From assembly GCA_014360945.1 (NCBI GenBank), contig JACIWM010000019.1:1-18426 (forward strand): a DNA stretch of 18,426 nt, given 5' to 3'. Under the pieces are notes generated by a model that was given only the letters and a program-made list of their open reading frames with translations, was not told the DNA's origin and ran no database searches. Origin of the DNA: Candidatus Bipolaricaulota bacterium (GTDB lineage: Bacteria; Bipolaricaulota; Bipolaricaulia; Bipolaricaulales; Bipolaricaulaceae). Position 1 is the first letter of the stretch. Each line of letters starts with the position of its first letter. A program made the translations under genes and the position numbers. Positions 1 to 7,903 of the stretch are shown in pieces.

Positions 1-840
1 CCCTATCTTATTTGTGATAGGTGCAATGTTTATTATGAAATAGATGAAATGGAGGATGAAGAGGAATATTTCTGCGAGTGTGGTAACAAACTAAAATACT
101 ACGAAACCCTCGAAGAATATGTTGGGGGGCCGATAAGAGAAACTTTTGGAGACAGAACCCACGCCGAAAAAATGGCCCAAAAATATAATATGGTAAGGTT
201 CACAAGCCTATTCCTTGCAATCATCGGACTATTATTCCTACCTGTTTCTATACTTGTTTTCATCATTGGAGTATCTATGTTCCTTCATGGTCACAAAAAT
301 TATAGGAATTGGAAAATGGGAGCTGAAGGGGAAGAGATTGTAGCCACCTACCTAGATGAATTGCCCGAGGACTATTTCATCTTTAATGATGTGCACTTGC
401 CAATAAGCCAAGGAAATATCGACCATATCGTAGCAGGGCCCACAGGAATTTTCGTAATCGAAACAAAAAACCAGGATGGACAATTTGAAGTTAGAGGAGA
501 TCACTGGATCAAACATGGAACAAGCATAAAAGGTAAGCATTACACTTTAGACCTTACTAAAGATCCTGGTAAGCAAGCAAAAAAGAACGCCATAGCACTA
601 AGAAATTTCTTGAAATCCGAGGGATTTAATGTTAGGAATCTATGGATAGAAGCCATCGTAACCTTCGTAAACGAAAACGTCATCATAAAAGAGAAACCAA
701 GAAACTACAAAATCCTAAACCCACCAGAAATACCAGATTTCATCCTCAACAACAAAGCGAACATCGACCAGGATCTCCTAATAAAAACAACTGAACTAAT
801 CATGCCATATGCCAGCCAATTCTCATCTACTCTTGTATAG
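1..840 (+). CDS. NERD-domain membrane protein with N-terminal zinc-binding motif (5' partial)
   Basis: The reading frame is open from base 1. The first codons read PYLICDRCNVYYEID, matching the start of the paralogue at 7031 (MPYQVCDSCD), so the window probably begins at codon 2 and the ATG at base 49 is internal. Domains in order: a CxxC...CxC cysteine cluster likely to bind zinc, a hydrophobic hairpin (SLFLAIIGLLFLP and following), then a NERD (nuclease-related) domain starting at GAEGEE. The domain has the PD-(D/E)XK-like residues: Asp in NIDH and Glu/Lys in IETKN, followed by the conserved GKQAKKNA helix. NERD domains are predicted nucleases, and the intact motif suggests activity on nucleic acid at the membrane. 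The real substrate is unknown. The stop is followed directly by the ribosome-binding site of the next gene, so the two are probably co-translated. Confidence 0.85.
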   Translation, partial: PYLICDRCNVYYEIDEMEDEEEYFCECGNKLKYYETLEEYVGGPIRETFGDRTHAEKMAQKYNMVRFTSLFLAIIGLLFLPVSILVFIIGVSMFLHGHKNYRNWKMGAEGEEIVATYLDELPEDYFIFNDVHLPISQGNIDHIVAGPTGIFVIETKNQDGQFEVRGDHWIKHGTSIKGKHYTLDLTKDPGKQAKKNAIALRNFLKSEGFNVRNLWIEAIVTFVNENVIIKEKPRNYKILNPPEIPDFILNNKANIDQDLLIKTTELIMPYASQFSSTLV

Positions 841-851
841 AGGTGGTTTGG

Positions 852-1277
852 ATGGATAAAACAACAAAGGCCCTTATCATAGCCTGTTTTATCTTGGTTG
901 GGGCCTTGGGATTCACAATCGGAGCACTAGTACAGATTCAGGAGAAAATCCCAGGCCTACACATTCCCCACAACATAAAGAATTCAGTCAATAATACAAC
1001 AGGGACGACCAACAAGGAAGATAACACGACAAGCCCTTCTAAAGGAGAATGGGATCCGAGCTATTGCCCATACTGTGGCGCCCCATTCGCATACTACTAT
1101 TATGAACCATATTGGATCGACTCCAATGGAATCCTACATAAACGCACTCACCGAGTCTACAAGTGTGGCCACGAGATAATTGGAGAAGAATTAACAGATC
1201 TGAAAGGTATGGATCCAGAAGCCGTAGAGATGTGGAGGCAAGATGTAAGGGAACGTGGTGGAACAGTAGAATACTAA
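852..1277 (+). CDS. Small membrane-anchored zinc-ribbon protein
   Basis: I chose the ATG at 852 because AGGTGG at 841-846, immediately after the preceding stop, sits 5 bases upstream. A GTG at 843 is in frame but lies inside that ribosome-binding site. The 141-residue product has one N-terminal membrane helix (ALIIACFILVGALGFTIGAL), a Thr/Asn/Ser-rich linker, and a C-terminal zinc-ribbon-like module (YCPYCG then YKCGHE). The linker suggests that the C-terminal part stands off the membrane, but which side it faces is not clear. No known family is recognised. Coupling to the NERD gene suggests a shared role. Confidence 0.7.
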   Translation: MDKTTKALIIACFILVGALGFTIGALVQIQEKIPGLHIPHNIKNSVNNTTGTTNKEDNTTSPSKGEWDPSYCPYCGAPFAYYYYEPYWIDSNGILHKRTHRVYKCGHEIIGEELTDLKGMDPEAVEMWRQDVRERGGTVEY

Positions 1278-1283
1278 AGATGA

Positions 1284-1306
1284 TAATCCCCTTTTTTTAG
1301 GGGGCG
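1284..1306 (+). terminator. C4/G4 hairpin with a T-rich loop after the NERD pair
   Basis: CCCC at 1288-1291 and GGGG at 1301-1304 pair around a loop containing seven T residues, just after the stop at 1277. A second T-run follows near 1342-1347. This suits an archaeal terminator, where U-runs matter more than stems. The rest of 1307-1442 holds nothing I can identify. Confidence 0.5.
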
Positions 1307-1442
1307 AAAATCCCAAGCATTTCTGTCATTTCCACTATTTCCTTTTTTACAGCTTATTTAAGCGCCAATGAATTGCGTATCCTCTCAAGAGAGTATTTGA
1401 AGTTTCCAGGGCGAATTTGGTGAAGTGCTGAAGGGCACGGAA

Positions 1443-2804
1443 TCAGAAGGTGGGGTATGAGAAAGGGAGCCATTGGCGGCGGATGGATTCCCATCTCCTG
1501 AAAATAGATTCCTCCACTTTTTCTGGCTCAAAACCCAATTCTTCTATTAAAAAACATGTTTCTAAACATATTTTCAGTTTTTGGATTAAATGATAGAATC
1601 CTTTTCCAGTAGTTTCTCTTTTATCTTTTTTTATGCTTTTATCATAATGTGTCAAATAATTTCTGGTATTAACCGCTTTATCGATGAATTCATCTTTATT
1701 CTTGTATTTATCTTTTATGAATCTATCTTCTATATTTATAGAACGTTCTTTAAAAATATCAAAAATTTGTTTTAGTCTTTTTCTCAAAGAAAATTGGTTA
1801 CCGTACTCTAAATGGTGTATAAGCCTATTTCTCAAGTTAGCACTAATGTTTTCTTTTTTAATTACATCTTCAAGCTTATCACGTAACTTTTTGTATTTTT
1901 CTGGTTCATATCTATCTTTTCTATCGCTGATACTCCTATGGAATGCTTCTATAGCCTTTGTTAAAGTTAAAAACTCATCCTCAAAATCCATGGAGGGATT
2001 ATATAAAGTCATACAATATAAATTGTAGGCAGGTTCTCCCATTTTTTCAAACCATCTTCTCATGACATGCTCAAATTCTTTGGAAATATCTTCAAAAGTA
2101 AAAAGCATATCTCGAGGTAATGGCGTATATCCTATAATATCTTGCGGCACTTTGTAAAATACTTTAACCTTTTTCTCTTTGTTTACTTCTGTTGATCCTG
2201 TAATAGTTAATGGATATGTAGGCCCTCCAATTCCAAGAGATAAAAAATTCCGAAGGTGACGTATGATCTTTCGGTAATATTCAAAAGATTTAGCTTTGAA
2301 AGTTTCTATACCTATCTCTGTCGCCTTATGCTTAATGCATCTTTCAACGCGAGAATAATGGTATTCTGATCGGAAATTAATTGATATTTTGAGCTCGTCA
2401 TTAATATCTGCCTGAAAGGGTTCAAGCCTATATTTTATTATTCTTTCCTTTTCATTTATTTTTTCATCAAGGGGATTTGCCCATTCCTCTAAGTGCAGAT
2501 AACGAACAGAGGCATTTTTAAACTTTATATCCTCCGGCTTCTGAAAGTGAGCACCTATAAAAACATACTTAACGTCAAATGAAGAAAATGTATCTTCAAA
2601 ACATTTGTACAAAGTAATCTCCTTTCCATCGTTAGAAGAACCCAATATAATTTCTTCAGGTTCTTTCAGTTTTTCCAAACCTCTCAAGGAACCATTTAAT
2701 TCTAAAATTGCCCCTTTATCAGAAGTAAACCTAAGTGTACCTGGAACCCCATCTGGTTTGTCGGGAAGCCACCATATACCGTCGCATTCAAATTCTTTAA
2801 TCAT
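1443..2804 (-). CDS. ApeA-like HEPN anti-phage protein
   Basis: The N-terminus (GIWWLPDKPDGVPGTLRF, followed by an ILELNGSL strand) has the signature of the ApeA N-terminal domain. The C-terminal half is helical and carries RNYLTH at residues 381-386, which fits the R-x4-6-H motif of HEPN ribonucleases. ApeA proteins are anti-phage HEPN proteins thought to stop growth of infected cells by RNA cleavage. At 453 residues and with both parts present, the gene looks intact. The start is well supported: GGAGGT lies 6 bases before the ATG. No toxin-antitoxin partner or nucleotidyltransferase is adjacent, so it appears to act alone. It is more AT-rich than its neighbours and stands apart from the repeats of the central element, which suggests independent acquisition. 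Confidence 0.8.
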   Translation of the reverse strand: MIKEFECDGIWWLPDKPDGVPGTLRFTSDKGAILELNGSLRGLEKLKEPEEIILGSSNDGKEITLYKCFEDTFSSFDVKYVFIGAHFQKPEDIKFKNASVRYLHLEEWANPLDEKINEKERIIKYRLEPFQADINDELKISINFRSEYHYSRVERCIKHKATEIGIETFKAKSFEYYRKIIRHLRNFLSLGIGGPTYPLTITGSTEVNKEKKVKVFYKVPQDIIGYTPLPRDMLFTFEDISKEFEHVMRRWFEKMGEPAYNLYCMTLYNPSMDFEDEFLTLTKAIEAFHRSISDRKDRYEPEKYKKLRDKLEDVIKKENISANLRNRLIHHLEYGNQFSLRKRLKQIFDIFKERSINIEDRFIKDKYKNKDEFIDKAVNTRNYLTHYDKSIKKDKRETTGKGFYHLIQKLKICLETCFLIEELGFEPEKVEESIFRRWESIRRQWLPFSYPTF

Positions 2805-3131
2805 CTTTTTACCTCCGAGAGCACATATAACGTTCCGTGAATAAAGTCTTCAAAGGCAATAGGCGAAGCCTTTTATCTGCTGTTAAGCGACCGAGGCAAA
2901 GCACAAAGTGTCGTAGAGTACCAAACCATGGCAATTAAAACAACGCAAACACCACCGAACAAAACTTGAAGATTTCCCAATTTAAGACTATATTAAAAAT
3001 TCTTATATAAATGTTATTCTCTTGATTATTTCATATATTTCATAAAATAAAAAGAATAACTGTGTATTTTCCTTGGGGGAATCTTTGGCTATTTTCCAAG
3101 GTCTCGTTTCTTTTTTTTGAAAGTGGGGGGT
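2805..3131. other. 327-base gap without a clear gene
   Basis: This gap holds the leader of the ApeA-like gene, with CAGATAAAAGGC or CGTTATATGTGC on the minus strand as possible TATA boxes. A plus-strand frame open for about 40 codons up to the TGA near 2969 has no start signal and no recognised family. At the left end, CCTTGG and CCAAGG form an inverted repeat near 3070-3103 beside a T-run, which may be a terminator. Confidence 0.4.
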
Positions 3132-3536
3132 TCAGCGAGAGATTGTGAGTCTTTCTTGTAGTTGTTCGGATACTATTGTGCTGAATGAGAACATTAGGCC
3201 CTGTGCTTTTTCCAAGTCTAGGATGAAGTGTTTTCCTGAGTCTTCGAGTGCATGTAATGGATAGAATGCTGCTATGATATCATATGTTACAAGGTATGGT
3301 TGTGCTTTGAGTTTGTAGGCGAGTGTTTTGAATTTCCAAATGAGTCGCTTATGTATCTTGAATTTTTCTTGGTAGGGTAGTAGTAGGTATAGTAGGTAGA
3401 CTGCTTCGCCGTCCCCTGCAATTGCAATATATGATTCAGCATCTCGGATAAGTCTCGTTTCAAAGTCATATTCCTTCAGCTCATTTTTAATTTTTGTAAT
3501 GTTTGTTACTATTTTGAAATTTTCAACACCTGTCAC
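3132..3536 (-). CDS. Hjc-like Holliday junction resolvase homologue without catalytic residues
   Basis: The start is GTG, with GGAGGA four bases upstream. The 134-residue product follows the layout of archaeal Hjc resolvases: a strand pair around IAIAGDGEAVYLLYLLL, a helix with LAYKLKAQPYLVTY (compare the usual FARRFGxxPYLAV), and a C-terminal stretch LEDSGKHFILDLEKAQGL like the family's PEDLExTGKxYRVSLE. The catalytic positions are lost: the usual PD before IAG is SY, and the expected E-x-K after the second strand is L-x-L. It probably keeps the fold, and perhaps junction binding or dimerisation, without cutting. A divergent protein of another fold is possible. A run of six C begins 1 base after the stop on the sense strand. 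Confidence 0.6.
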   Translation of the reverse strand: MTGVENFKIVTNITKIKNELKEYDFETRLIRDAESYIAIAGDGEAVYLLYLLLPYQEKFKIHKRLIWKFKTLAYKLKAQPYLVTYDIIAAFYPLHALEDSGKHFILDLEKAQGLMFSFSTIVSEQLQERLTISR

Positions 3537-3577
3537 TTTATCCTCCCCCTGAAGGAATATAAAAAAAATTAATAATC

Positions 3578-3636
3578 CCGCGCCCCGGAGCGTAAGCGGA
3601 GGGGCGCGGACTATTCATAGGGTGGGCAGGGTGGGG
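3578..3636. repeat. Hairpin plus G-run element, copy 1
   Basis: CCGCGCCCC (3578-3586) pairs perfectly with GGGGCGCGG (3601-3609). Between them lie a GGA/GGA purine internal loop and GC-GTAA-GC, a GNRA-type tetraloop in the plus-strand RNA. CTATTCATAG follows, then four G-runs at 3620-3636 (GGGTGGGCAGGGTGGGG). Read leftwards it lies after the DUF11 gene, and the hairpin is followed by a T-run (near 3560-3568), like a terminator. Confidence 0.85.
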
Positions 3637-3680
3637 TGGTCTATTTTCTTTATTTTTTCGTTATATATTTGCATAACGAA

Positions 3681-4865
3681 CTATGTGTAAACTATCTGGA
3701 ACAAGTCGTTGATCATGGCTCTTGTGATTCTTTTTATTGCTTGTCTCTGTCGGCCTCTGACGTTTTGTACGGTTGTGGTTTTAACCTTCTCATCTGTCAT
3801 GCTTTTCAGTTTTTGGTTGTATTGTATTGTTTTGCTGGTGCGTTCGGCGTTGTATGTGTATTGTTTGATTTTGATCTGGGCGTTGCGGTGTAAGTTTCCT
3901 AGTGTGATTGTCCTGGTGGCGCCTGATCCGAGGTAGAAGTTGTATGATCGTTTTATTGTTTGTGATCCGTCGGTGATGGTTATGTAGATTACGTGGCGTT
4001 GTCTTACACCTGTTGGATTTGCTATGATTAGTTGTATTTTGTTGGTGTCTGTTACTCTGAGTGCGGTTGTGGGGCTGGCCTGGAATACGGATAGTAGTGA
4101 TAGGTCACAGTTTGTGAGTGTTGTGATGTTGTATGTGCCCGCTGCAGAATCTGGTTTAACTTTTAGTGTGAGTACCAATGTTGCGTTTTCACCGAGTGGA
4201 TCGTCGTTTTCGTTGTCATCGTCCTCGTATGTTAGTGTTCCTATCGTCCAAATACCGGTTTGTGGGTTGAATGTTCCTTTGGTGGCTGTGTAGGATTGGT
4301 ATTCTACCGTGGACGGTAGGTTTATTTGCATTTGCGTGTTTGTTGCGTTTTCAACTCCCATGTTCACGACCGTAACAGTGTAATTAAACACTTGGCCAGG
4401 TGATAATCTGCTGGGTACTCTTGCTGTGCTTTTCAGGTCTGTGAATGGTACGTCTATGTCGATTCTTTGGTAGTTGTTTGTTCTGTCGTCGTCATTGTTT
4501 GCGCGGATGTAGAAATGTCCTGTGAGTGTTCCTGTCCCGTTTACGAGACAATTCAAGGTTAGTGTGGCTGCGCCGTAGTAGCCGTCTCCTAGGTACCATG
4601 TTCCGTTTTCGTATGTTCCATAGTCTGCTTGGGCTTGTTCTATTTTGAGTCGTGGTGTGATGTATGCCTGTACTGTCATGTTGTCTACACTGTAGCTTTC
4701 GTTGCTTGGCGTGGTATCTACCGTAATTTCTATTTTGACATGGTCACCGACTTTTGCGGTCGTTTGGTTCGCATTTGCCTGGTAGAAGTAGGCATCTGCT
4801 GCCGATGCCGATCCTGCCACGACAAATAGCAGGACAAGACCTAAAAGTATGGGTATATATCTCAT
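3681..4865 (-). CDS. Secreted DUF11-repeat surface protein
   Basis: I chose the ATG at 4865, not the in-frame upstream start, because GGAGGTGA lies 8 bases before it and a signal peptide follows at once (MRYIPILLGLVLLFVVAGSA, cleavage probably after ASA). The 394-residue protein has an N-terminal beta domain around residues 30-140. A DUF11 domain follows (YTVTVVNMGVENATN, then INLP and GIWTIGTL), the adhesin-like module common in methanogen surface proteins. The C-terminal 60 residues are rich in Lys, Arg and Gln. There are many N-x-S/T sites. No membrane anchor is seen, so it is released or held by a partner, possibly the acidic anchored protein next door. Its promoter block is shared with the genes at 5356 and 9548. 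Confidence 0.8.
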   Translation of the reverse strand: MRYIPILLGLVLLFVVAGSASAADAYFYQANANQTTAKVGDHVKIEITVDTTPSNESYSVDNMTVQAYITPRLKIEQAQADYGTYENGTWYLGDGYYGAATLTLNCLVNGTGTLTGHFYIRANNDDDRTNNYQRIDIDVPFTDLKSTARVPSRLSPGQVFNYTVTVVNMGVENATNTQMQINLPSTVEYQSYTATKGTFNPQTGIWTIGTLTYEDDDNENDDPLGENATLVLTLKVKPDSAAGTYNITTLTNCDLSLLSVFQASPTTALRVTDTNKIQLIIANPTGVRQRHVIYITITDGSQTIKRSYNFYLGSGATRTITLGNLHRNAQIKIKQYTYNAERTSKTIQYNQKLKSMTDEKVKTTTVQNVRGRQRQAIKRITRAMINDLFQIVYT

Positions 4866-4899
4866 ATTTTTCTTCACCTCCCAATTTCTTACGATAATA

Positions 4900-4935
4900 T
4901 ATTTTACAAAAATAGTATTATATGATTTCGGGCCC
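4900..4935 (-). promoter_or_regulatory. Shared GGGCCC promoter block, copy 1
   Basis: On the minus strand, GGGCCCGAAATCATATAATA leads into CTATTTTTG and an ATATATTAT stretch before the DUF11 gene's leader. Nearly the same block precedes the gene at 5356, and a variant precedes the gene at 9548. TATAATA is the likely TATA box, and the palindromic GGGCCC just upstream may be a regulator site. Confidence 0.65.
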
Positions 4936-5023
4936 AAAAACGGCTCAAATCTTGAAAAAAACAACAAATTATCTCCCATACCTCGGATAAAAATTAAAGA
5001 AATAAAATGTGTAAATAAAAGTT

Positions 5024-5356
5024 TCAGATATCAAACTTGGCAAGTGCTAGGCCACTGAGTGTCATGAAAACAGAAAGTATTGCATATGTCATTGGAACTC
5101 CAGTAGGTTGCATTGGCACAGACCCTGCAACCACATCCCCACCAGATTGATCAAGACTCGTTTTTTCCACTTCCCCATCATCTTCAAAACTTTCATCAAA
5201 ATCTTCTCCATCATCTACGTTGTCTTCGAAGTCTTCATCAAGGTCTATTAACTCTATATCCTCGTCGCTCTCTTGTGCCGATACTGTCCCCACACCAATG
5301 GCCGCGCCAAGTACACACAACAATAACAATGCGACCAACGCATTCTTTACCCTCAA
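5024..5356 (-). CDS. Acidic membrane-anchored surface protein
   Basis: I chose a TTG start at 5356 because GGAGGTG lies 6 bases upstream; the longer frame would read through that site. The product is about 110 residues: a signal peptide (RVKNALVALLLLCVLGAA, cleavage likely near VSA-QES), a strongly acidic segment of about 40 residues (Asp/Glu-rich, for example DLDEDFEDNVDDGEDFDE), a short Gly/Ser/Pro linker, and a C-terminal membrane helix (VPMTYAILSVFMTLSGLALA) with almost no tail. This layout fits a protein exported and held on the outer face of the membrane. The family is not recognised. The acidic segment could pair with the basic tail of the DUF11 protein, or bind cations. Confidence 0.65.
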   Translation of the reverse strand: MRVKNALVALLLLCVLGAAIGVGTVSAQESDEDIELIDLDEDFEDNVDDGEDFDESFEDDGEVEKTSLDQSGGDVVAGSVPMQPTGVPMTYAILSVFMTLSGLALAKFDI

Positions 5357-5389
5357 AGCTTCCACCTCCAAAAAAATTTTGCAGTAATA

Positions 5390-5426
5390 TATTATCATAA
5401 AATAGTATTATATGATTTTGGGCCTA
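5390..5426 (-). promoter_or_regulatory. Shared GGGCCC promoter block, copy 2
   Basis: On the plus strand the 20 bases AATAGTATTATATGATTTTG (5401-5420) differ from copy 1 at a single position, followed by GGCCTAAAA where copy 1 has GGCCCAAAA. It lies just upstream of the acidic protein gene. The identity over non-coding DNA points to shared regulation. Confidence 0.65.
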
Positions 5427-5461
5427 AAATGAAGAGAACTCCACAAAAAAGGAGATAATCC

Positions 5462-5521
5462 CCGCGCCCCGGAGCGAAAGCGAAGGGGCGCGGACTATCC
5501 ATAGGGGTGGGCAGGGTGGGG
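5462..5521. repeat. Hairpin plus G-run element, copy 2
   Basis: The 9-bp stem (5462-5470 / 5485-5493) is intact. The internal loop is GGA/GAA and the tetraloop GAAA. CTATCCATAG and four G-runs (5504-5521) follow. Leftwards, the hairpin is followed by CTCCTTTTTTG. No protein gene ends here, so if it is a terminator it would serve a short RNA. Confidence 0.85.
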
Positions 5522-5597
5522 ATGGAATATTGTTTATATTATGTTCCAGGGAAGGCCCGCAGTTGTATGGGCAAGGCCCTTCAAAAGACTGGATTTT

Positions 5598-5638
5598 TCT
5601 TATGTAACAATTTACATCTATATACATGTTACATAAGA
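5598..5638. repeat. 12-bp inverted repeat with TATA-like spacer, copy A
   Basis: TCTTATGTAACA (5598-5609) and TGTTACATAAGA (5627-5638) are perfect inverse copies separated by 17 bases containing TATATA. The same arms occur at 9981, 12155 and 13868. Confidence 0.9.
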
Positions 5639-5639
5639 C

Positions 5640-6101
5640 AAGTAGATGATGCAAAAGAGCTGGCCATTGGCGGTCAAATTCCCTTGAACTGGAAAACACA
5701 ATTTCTGCTTTAACAAGAAACTGCACTTTTAATAGGGGACCGAGTCGTTCACGGCCTCTTTTGTGCTTATTGCAAAAATTGATGCTTTACAATTTTCAGA
5801 AAAGGAGAAAATGCTAAAATTGTGAACAACATTACTTTACTTGCAAGCGGTTACGAGCTCGTTGTGAAAAAACAGGGAGGCTTTTGGCTATCCTTTCCAA
5901 CAGATTTAAATATTGAAGTTCATATTTTACCCATCTACTTTTTATTCTTATGTGAAAAATGGGCTCTCCAACTGGGTTCATTTTCAAATCCATTATTTTT
6001 TGTTATAGATCAGAATCGTCCATCGAATCGGAAAAAGTTTTATCTTAGAGTTTGGTTCATATCCTTATTGTAGGGTGGATAGCCCCTTATGGGGTGTTAG
6101 G
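5640..6101. other. 460-base gap without a supported gene
   Basis: An 83-codon plus-strand frame from a GTG at 5822 lacks a well-placed ribosome-binding site and resembles no family. A GGAG at about 5803 precedes only a four-codon frame. I see no RNA gene. The right end should hold the promoter of the DUF3800 gene, but no single TATA box stands out. Confidence 0.35.
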
Positions 6102-6899
6102 ATGAAGTATTGTTTTTGTGGTTGGTCAGATGAATCAAGTCATAATGTGGGGAGATTTAGAGCAGTTGGGATGATAAGCCATCCATACGATATGACAAAT
6201 GAACTTGAGGAGAATATAAACGAAATTATTGCTAATTTCTGTGATGGAGAAGAATTGAAATGGGCCAAAATCAGCGAATTTAAACTCAAAGCATATAAAA
6301 ATATTATAGATTATTTTTTGGAAGATTTAGATCCAAAACGAGTTCGCGTGGATGTTTTAAGGTGGGACACTGAAAACAGCCGTCATAACATACAGAAGCG
6401 CGACGATAACAAAAATTTGCAGATGATGTACTATAAACTTTTTAAAAACGTTGCATTTCGTTGGCCACATGGAAAATGGAACTTCTTTCTTGATGAAAAC
6501 AGAATCATTAATCGTGATGAATTAAAACGTTATTTGGATAAAAGCAGGGTGAATATAAAAACCATCAAAAAAGTGAATTCTAAAGACAATCCTCTGATTC
6601 AGGTGGCAGATTTTTTTACAGGAATGAGTGTTTTTTCTAAAAAGAATTTCAAGAATCTCAACCAATATGAGGATCCCCATCAGACAAGATTGGTTCCTTT
6701 GGAAGATAATGACCTCTCTAAAAAGGATAATATGCGCTTTGAAATCCTTATTTATTTTGACAAAAAATGCAAGGATCTGAAAAAGGGCGTAAGCCTTAAA
6801 AGTGGGGAAGGACTATGGACACCAAATCCAAATAATACTAACCTAAACTTTTGGCATTATGAGCCACAGGTTGAAGAAGACAAAGCGCCCACAAAGTAG
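6102..6899 (+). CDS. DUF3800-family protein (RNase H-like fold)
   Basis: I chose the ATG at 6102, preceded by GGGGTG 5 bases upstream; an in-frame ATG at 6075 has no such site. In the 265-residue product the N-terminal strand carries Asp10-Glu11 (GWSDESSH). A second acidic stretch is FFLDENR near residue 131, and QVADFFTGM near 167-175 is the family's typical QxADxxxG motif. Together these are the acidic residues expected of a DUF3800 RNase H-like active site. The function is not established. These proteins are common in phages, plasmids and defence neighbourhoods and are presumed nucleases. It is separated from the following NERD gene by 131 bases. Confidence 0.75.
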   Translation: MKYCFCGWSDESSHNVGRFRAVGMISHPYDMTNELEENINEIIANFCDGEELKWAKISEFKLKAYKNIIDYFLEDLDPKRVRVDVLRWDTENSRHNIQKRDDNKNLQMMYYKLFKNVAFRWPHGKWNFFLDENRIINRDELKRYLDKSRVNIKTIKKVNSKDNPLIQVADFFTGMSVFSKKNFKNLNQYEDPHQTRLVPLEDNDLSKKDNMRFEILIYFDKKCKDLKKGVSLKSGEGLWTPNPNNTNLNFWHYEPQVEEDKAPTK

Positions 6900-7030
6900 C
6901 TTATAATAATTTGCTATTGTAGTGGGAGGAACTATTCAAGAAGCAGCCCTTCCAAGGAAATTTTCAGAAATATTGACTTACAAACGGTTTAAATGTGATA
7001 ATGCATTTGTAAGTAAGGGTGGGGGTTCTG

Positions 7031-7903
7031 ATGCCCTATCAAGTATGTGATAGCTGTGACATTATTTATCCCATATCTGAGGATGAGGAAGTATTTGAAT
7101 TTTGTAGGTGTGGGGGTAATCTCAAATATTATAGGAGTCTTCTTGAATATTCTGAGGATGGATCAGAGCCTGTGAGAAAGGTTATAAGGTTGCAAAGGAC
7201 TTACACTGAAAACAAAGCTTATGATTATAGGTTAATAGAGATAATAGGGGCGTTTATGAGTATAATAGGCTTCATTTGGCTGATGAGCGGGTTTTTATTG
7301 GCCGTTCTTAGCGTCTTTGCAGGGATCATGATACTCTTGTATGGTATGAAGGAGGGGTATAGTTGGAAAAGAGGATTAAAAGGAGAAAAAGTGGTAAATA
7401 GAGTCCTAGAAAGGCTACCTCAAGATTATTTTGTTTTTTATGATGTGAAATTACCTGGGAGCAAAGGGAACATCGATCATGTGGTAATTGGACCAAACGG
7501 AATCTTCGTAATTGAAACTAAGAACTACAGCGGAAAATATGCTATAATAGCAGACGATTGGTACCCAAGAAGATATAGCACATCAAGACGAAAAAAGTTA
7601 CCTAAAAGCCCAGGTAAACAGGCTAAATTCAACGCAATAAGCCTAAGAAACTTTTTAACAAAAAATATAAACACCAACAAACTTAAACCATGGGTCCATG
7701 CTATTGTCGTTCTTATAGGACAAAAACCACTAAAAATAATAACAAAATATTACACAGTCTTACAACCCCATGAAGTGATAGACTTTATTATAAAAAAGAA
7801 AGGAAAACTCACAAGAAGTTTCAAGGAAGAATCCATAGAACTAGTTGCCCATTACAGCACGGAAGTCTCATTCTATGCTCCTCAAAAACTTTCTCCAGTC
7901 TAA
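7031..7903 (+). CDS. NERD-domain membrane protein with N-terminal zinc-binding motif (second copy)
   Basis: The start is ATG at 7031, with GGGTGGGGG five bases upstream. This 290-residue paralogue matches the gene at the window's left edge over its whole length. It has Cys6, Cys9, Cys25 and Cys27 (likely a zinc site), a membrane hairpin at about 68-104, and a NERD domain from about 115. The catalytic Asp149 (NIDH) and Glu162/Lys164 (IETKN) are intact, followed by the GKQAKFNAISLRNFL helix. It is probably a membrane-tethered nucleic-acid cutting protein of unknown purpose. Divergence from the first copy is well beyond recent duplication. Its stop overlaps the stop of the convergent RHH gene by a few bases. 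Confidence 0.85.
   Translation: MPYQVCDSCDIIYPISEDEEVFEFCRCGGNLKYYRSLLEYSEDGSEPVRKVIRLQRTYTENKAYDYRLIEIIGAFMSIIGFIWLMSGFLLAVLSVFAGIMILLYGMKEGYSWKRGLKGEKVVNRVLERLPQDYFVFYDVKLPGSKGNIDHVVIGPNGIFVIETKNYSGKYAIIADDWYPRRYSTSRRKKLPKSPGKQAKFNAISLRNFLTKNINTNKLKPWVHAIVVLIGQKPLKIITKYYTVLQPHEVIDFIIKKKGKLTRSFKEESIELVAHYSTEVSFYAPQKLSPV

Noticed and set aside
1278..1442. A possible C/D-box guide RNA (GATGATA and CTGA strings)
   Set aside because: The C box is imperfect and the C', D' and D boxes are not in the right order or spacing.
2805..3131. A transposase remnant in the 40-codon plus-strand frame ending near 2969
   Set aside because: No motif or terminal inverted repeat supports it.
5598..5638. The inverted repeats as dif/Xer or integrase attachment sites
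   Set aside because: The spacer is 16-25 bases instead of 6-8, its length varies, and no tyrosine or serine recombinase is encoded in the window.
5424..5726. A 100-codon minus-strand open frame
   Set aside because: It runs through hairpin copy 2 and inverted repeat A, has no ribosome-binding site, and its translation resembles no protein.
5822..6073. An 83-codon plus-strand open frame starting at GTG
   Set aside because: No properly spaced ribosome-binding site and no recognisable domain. A small real gene cannot be fully excluded.
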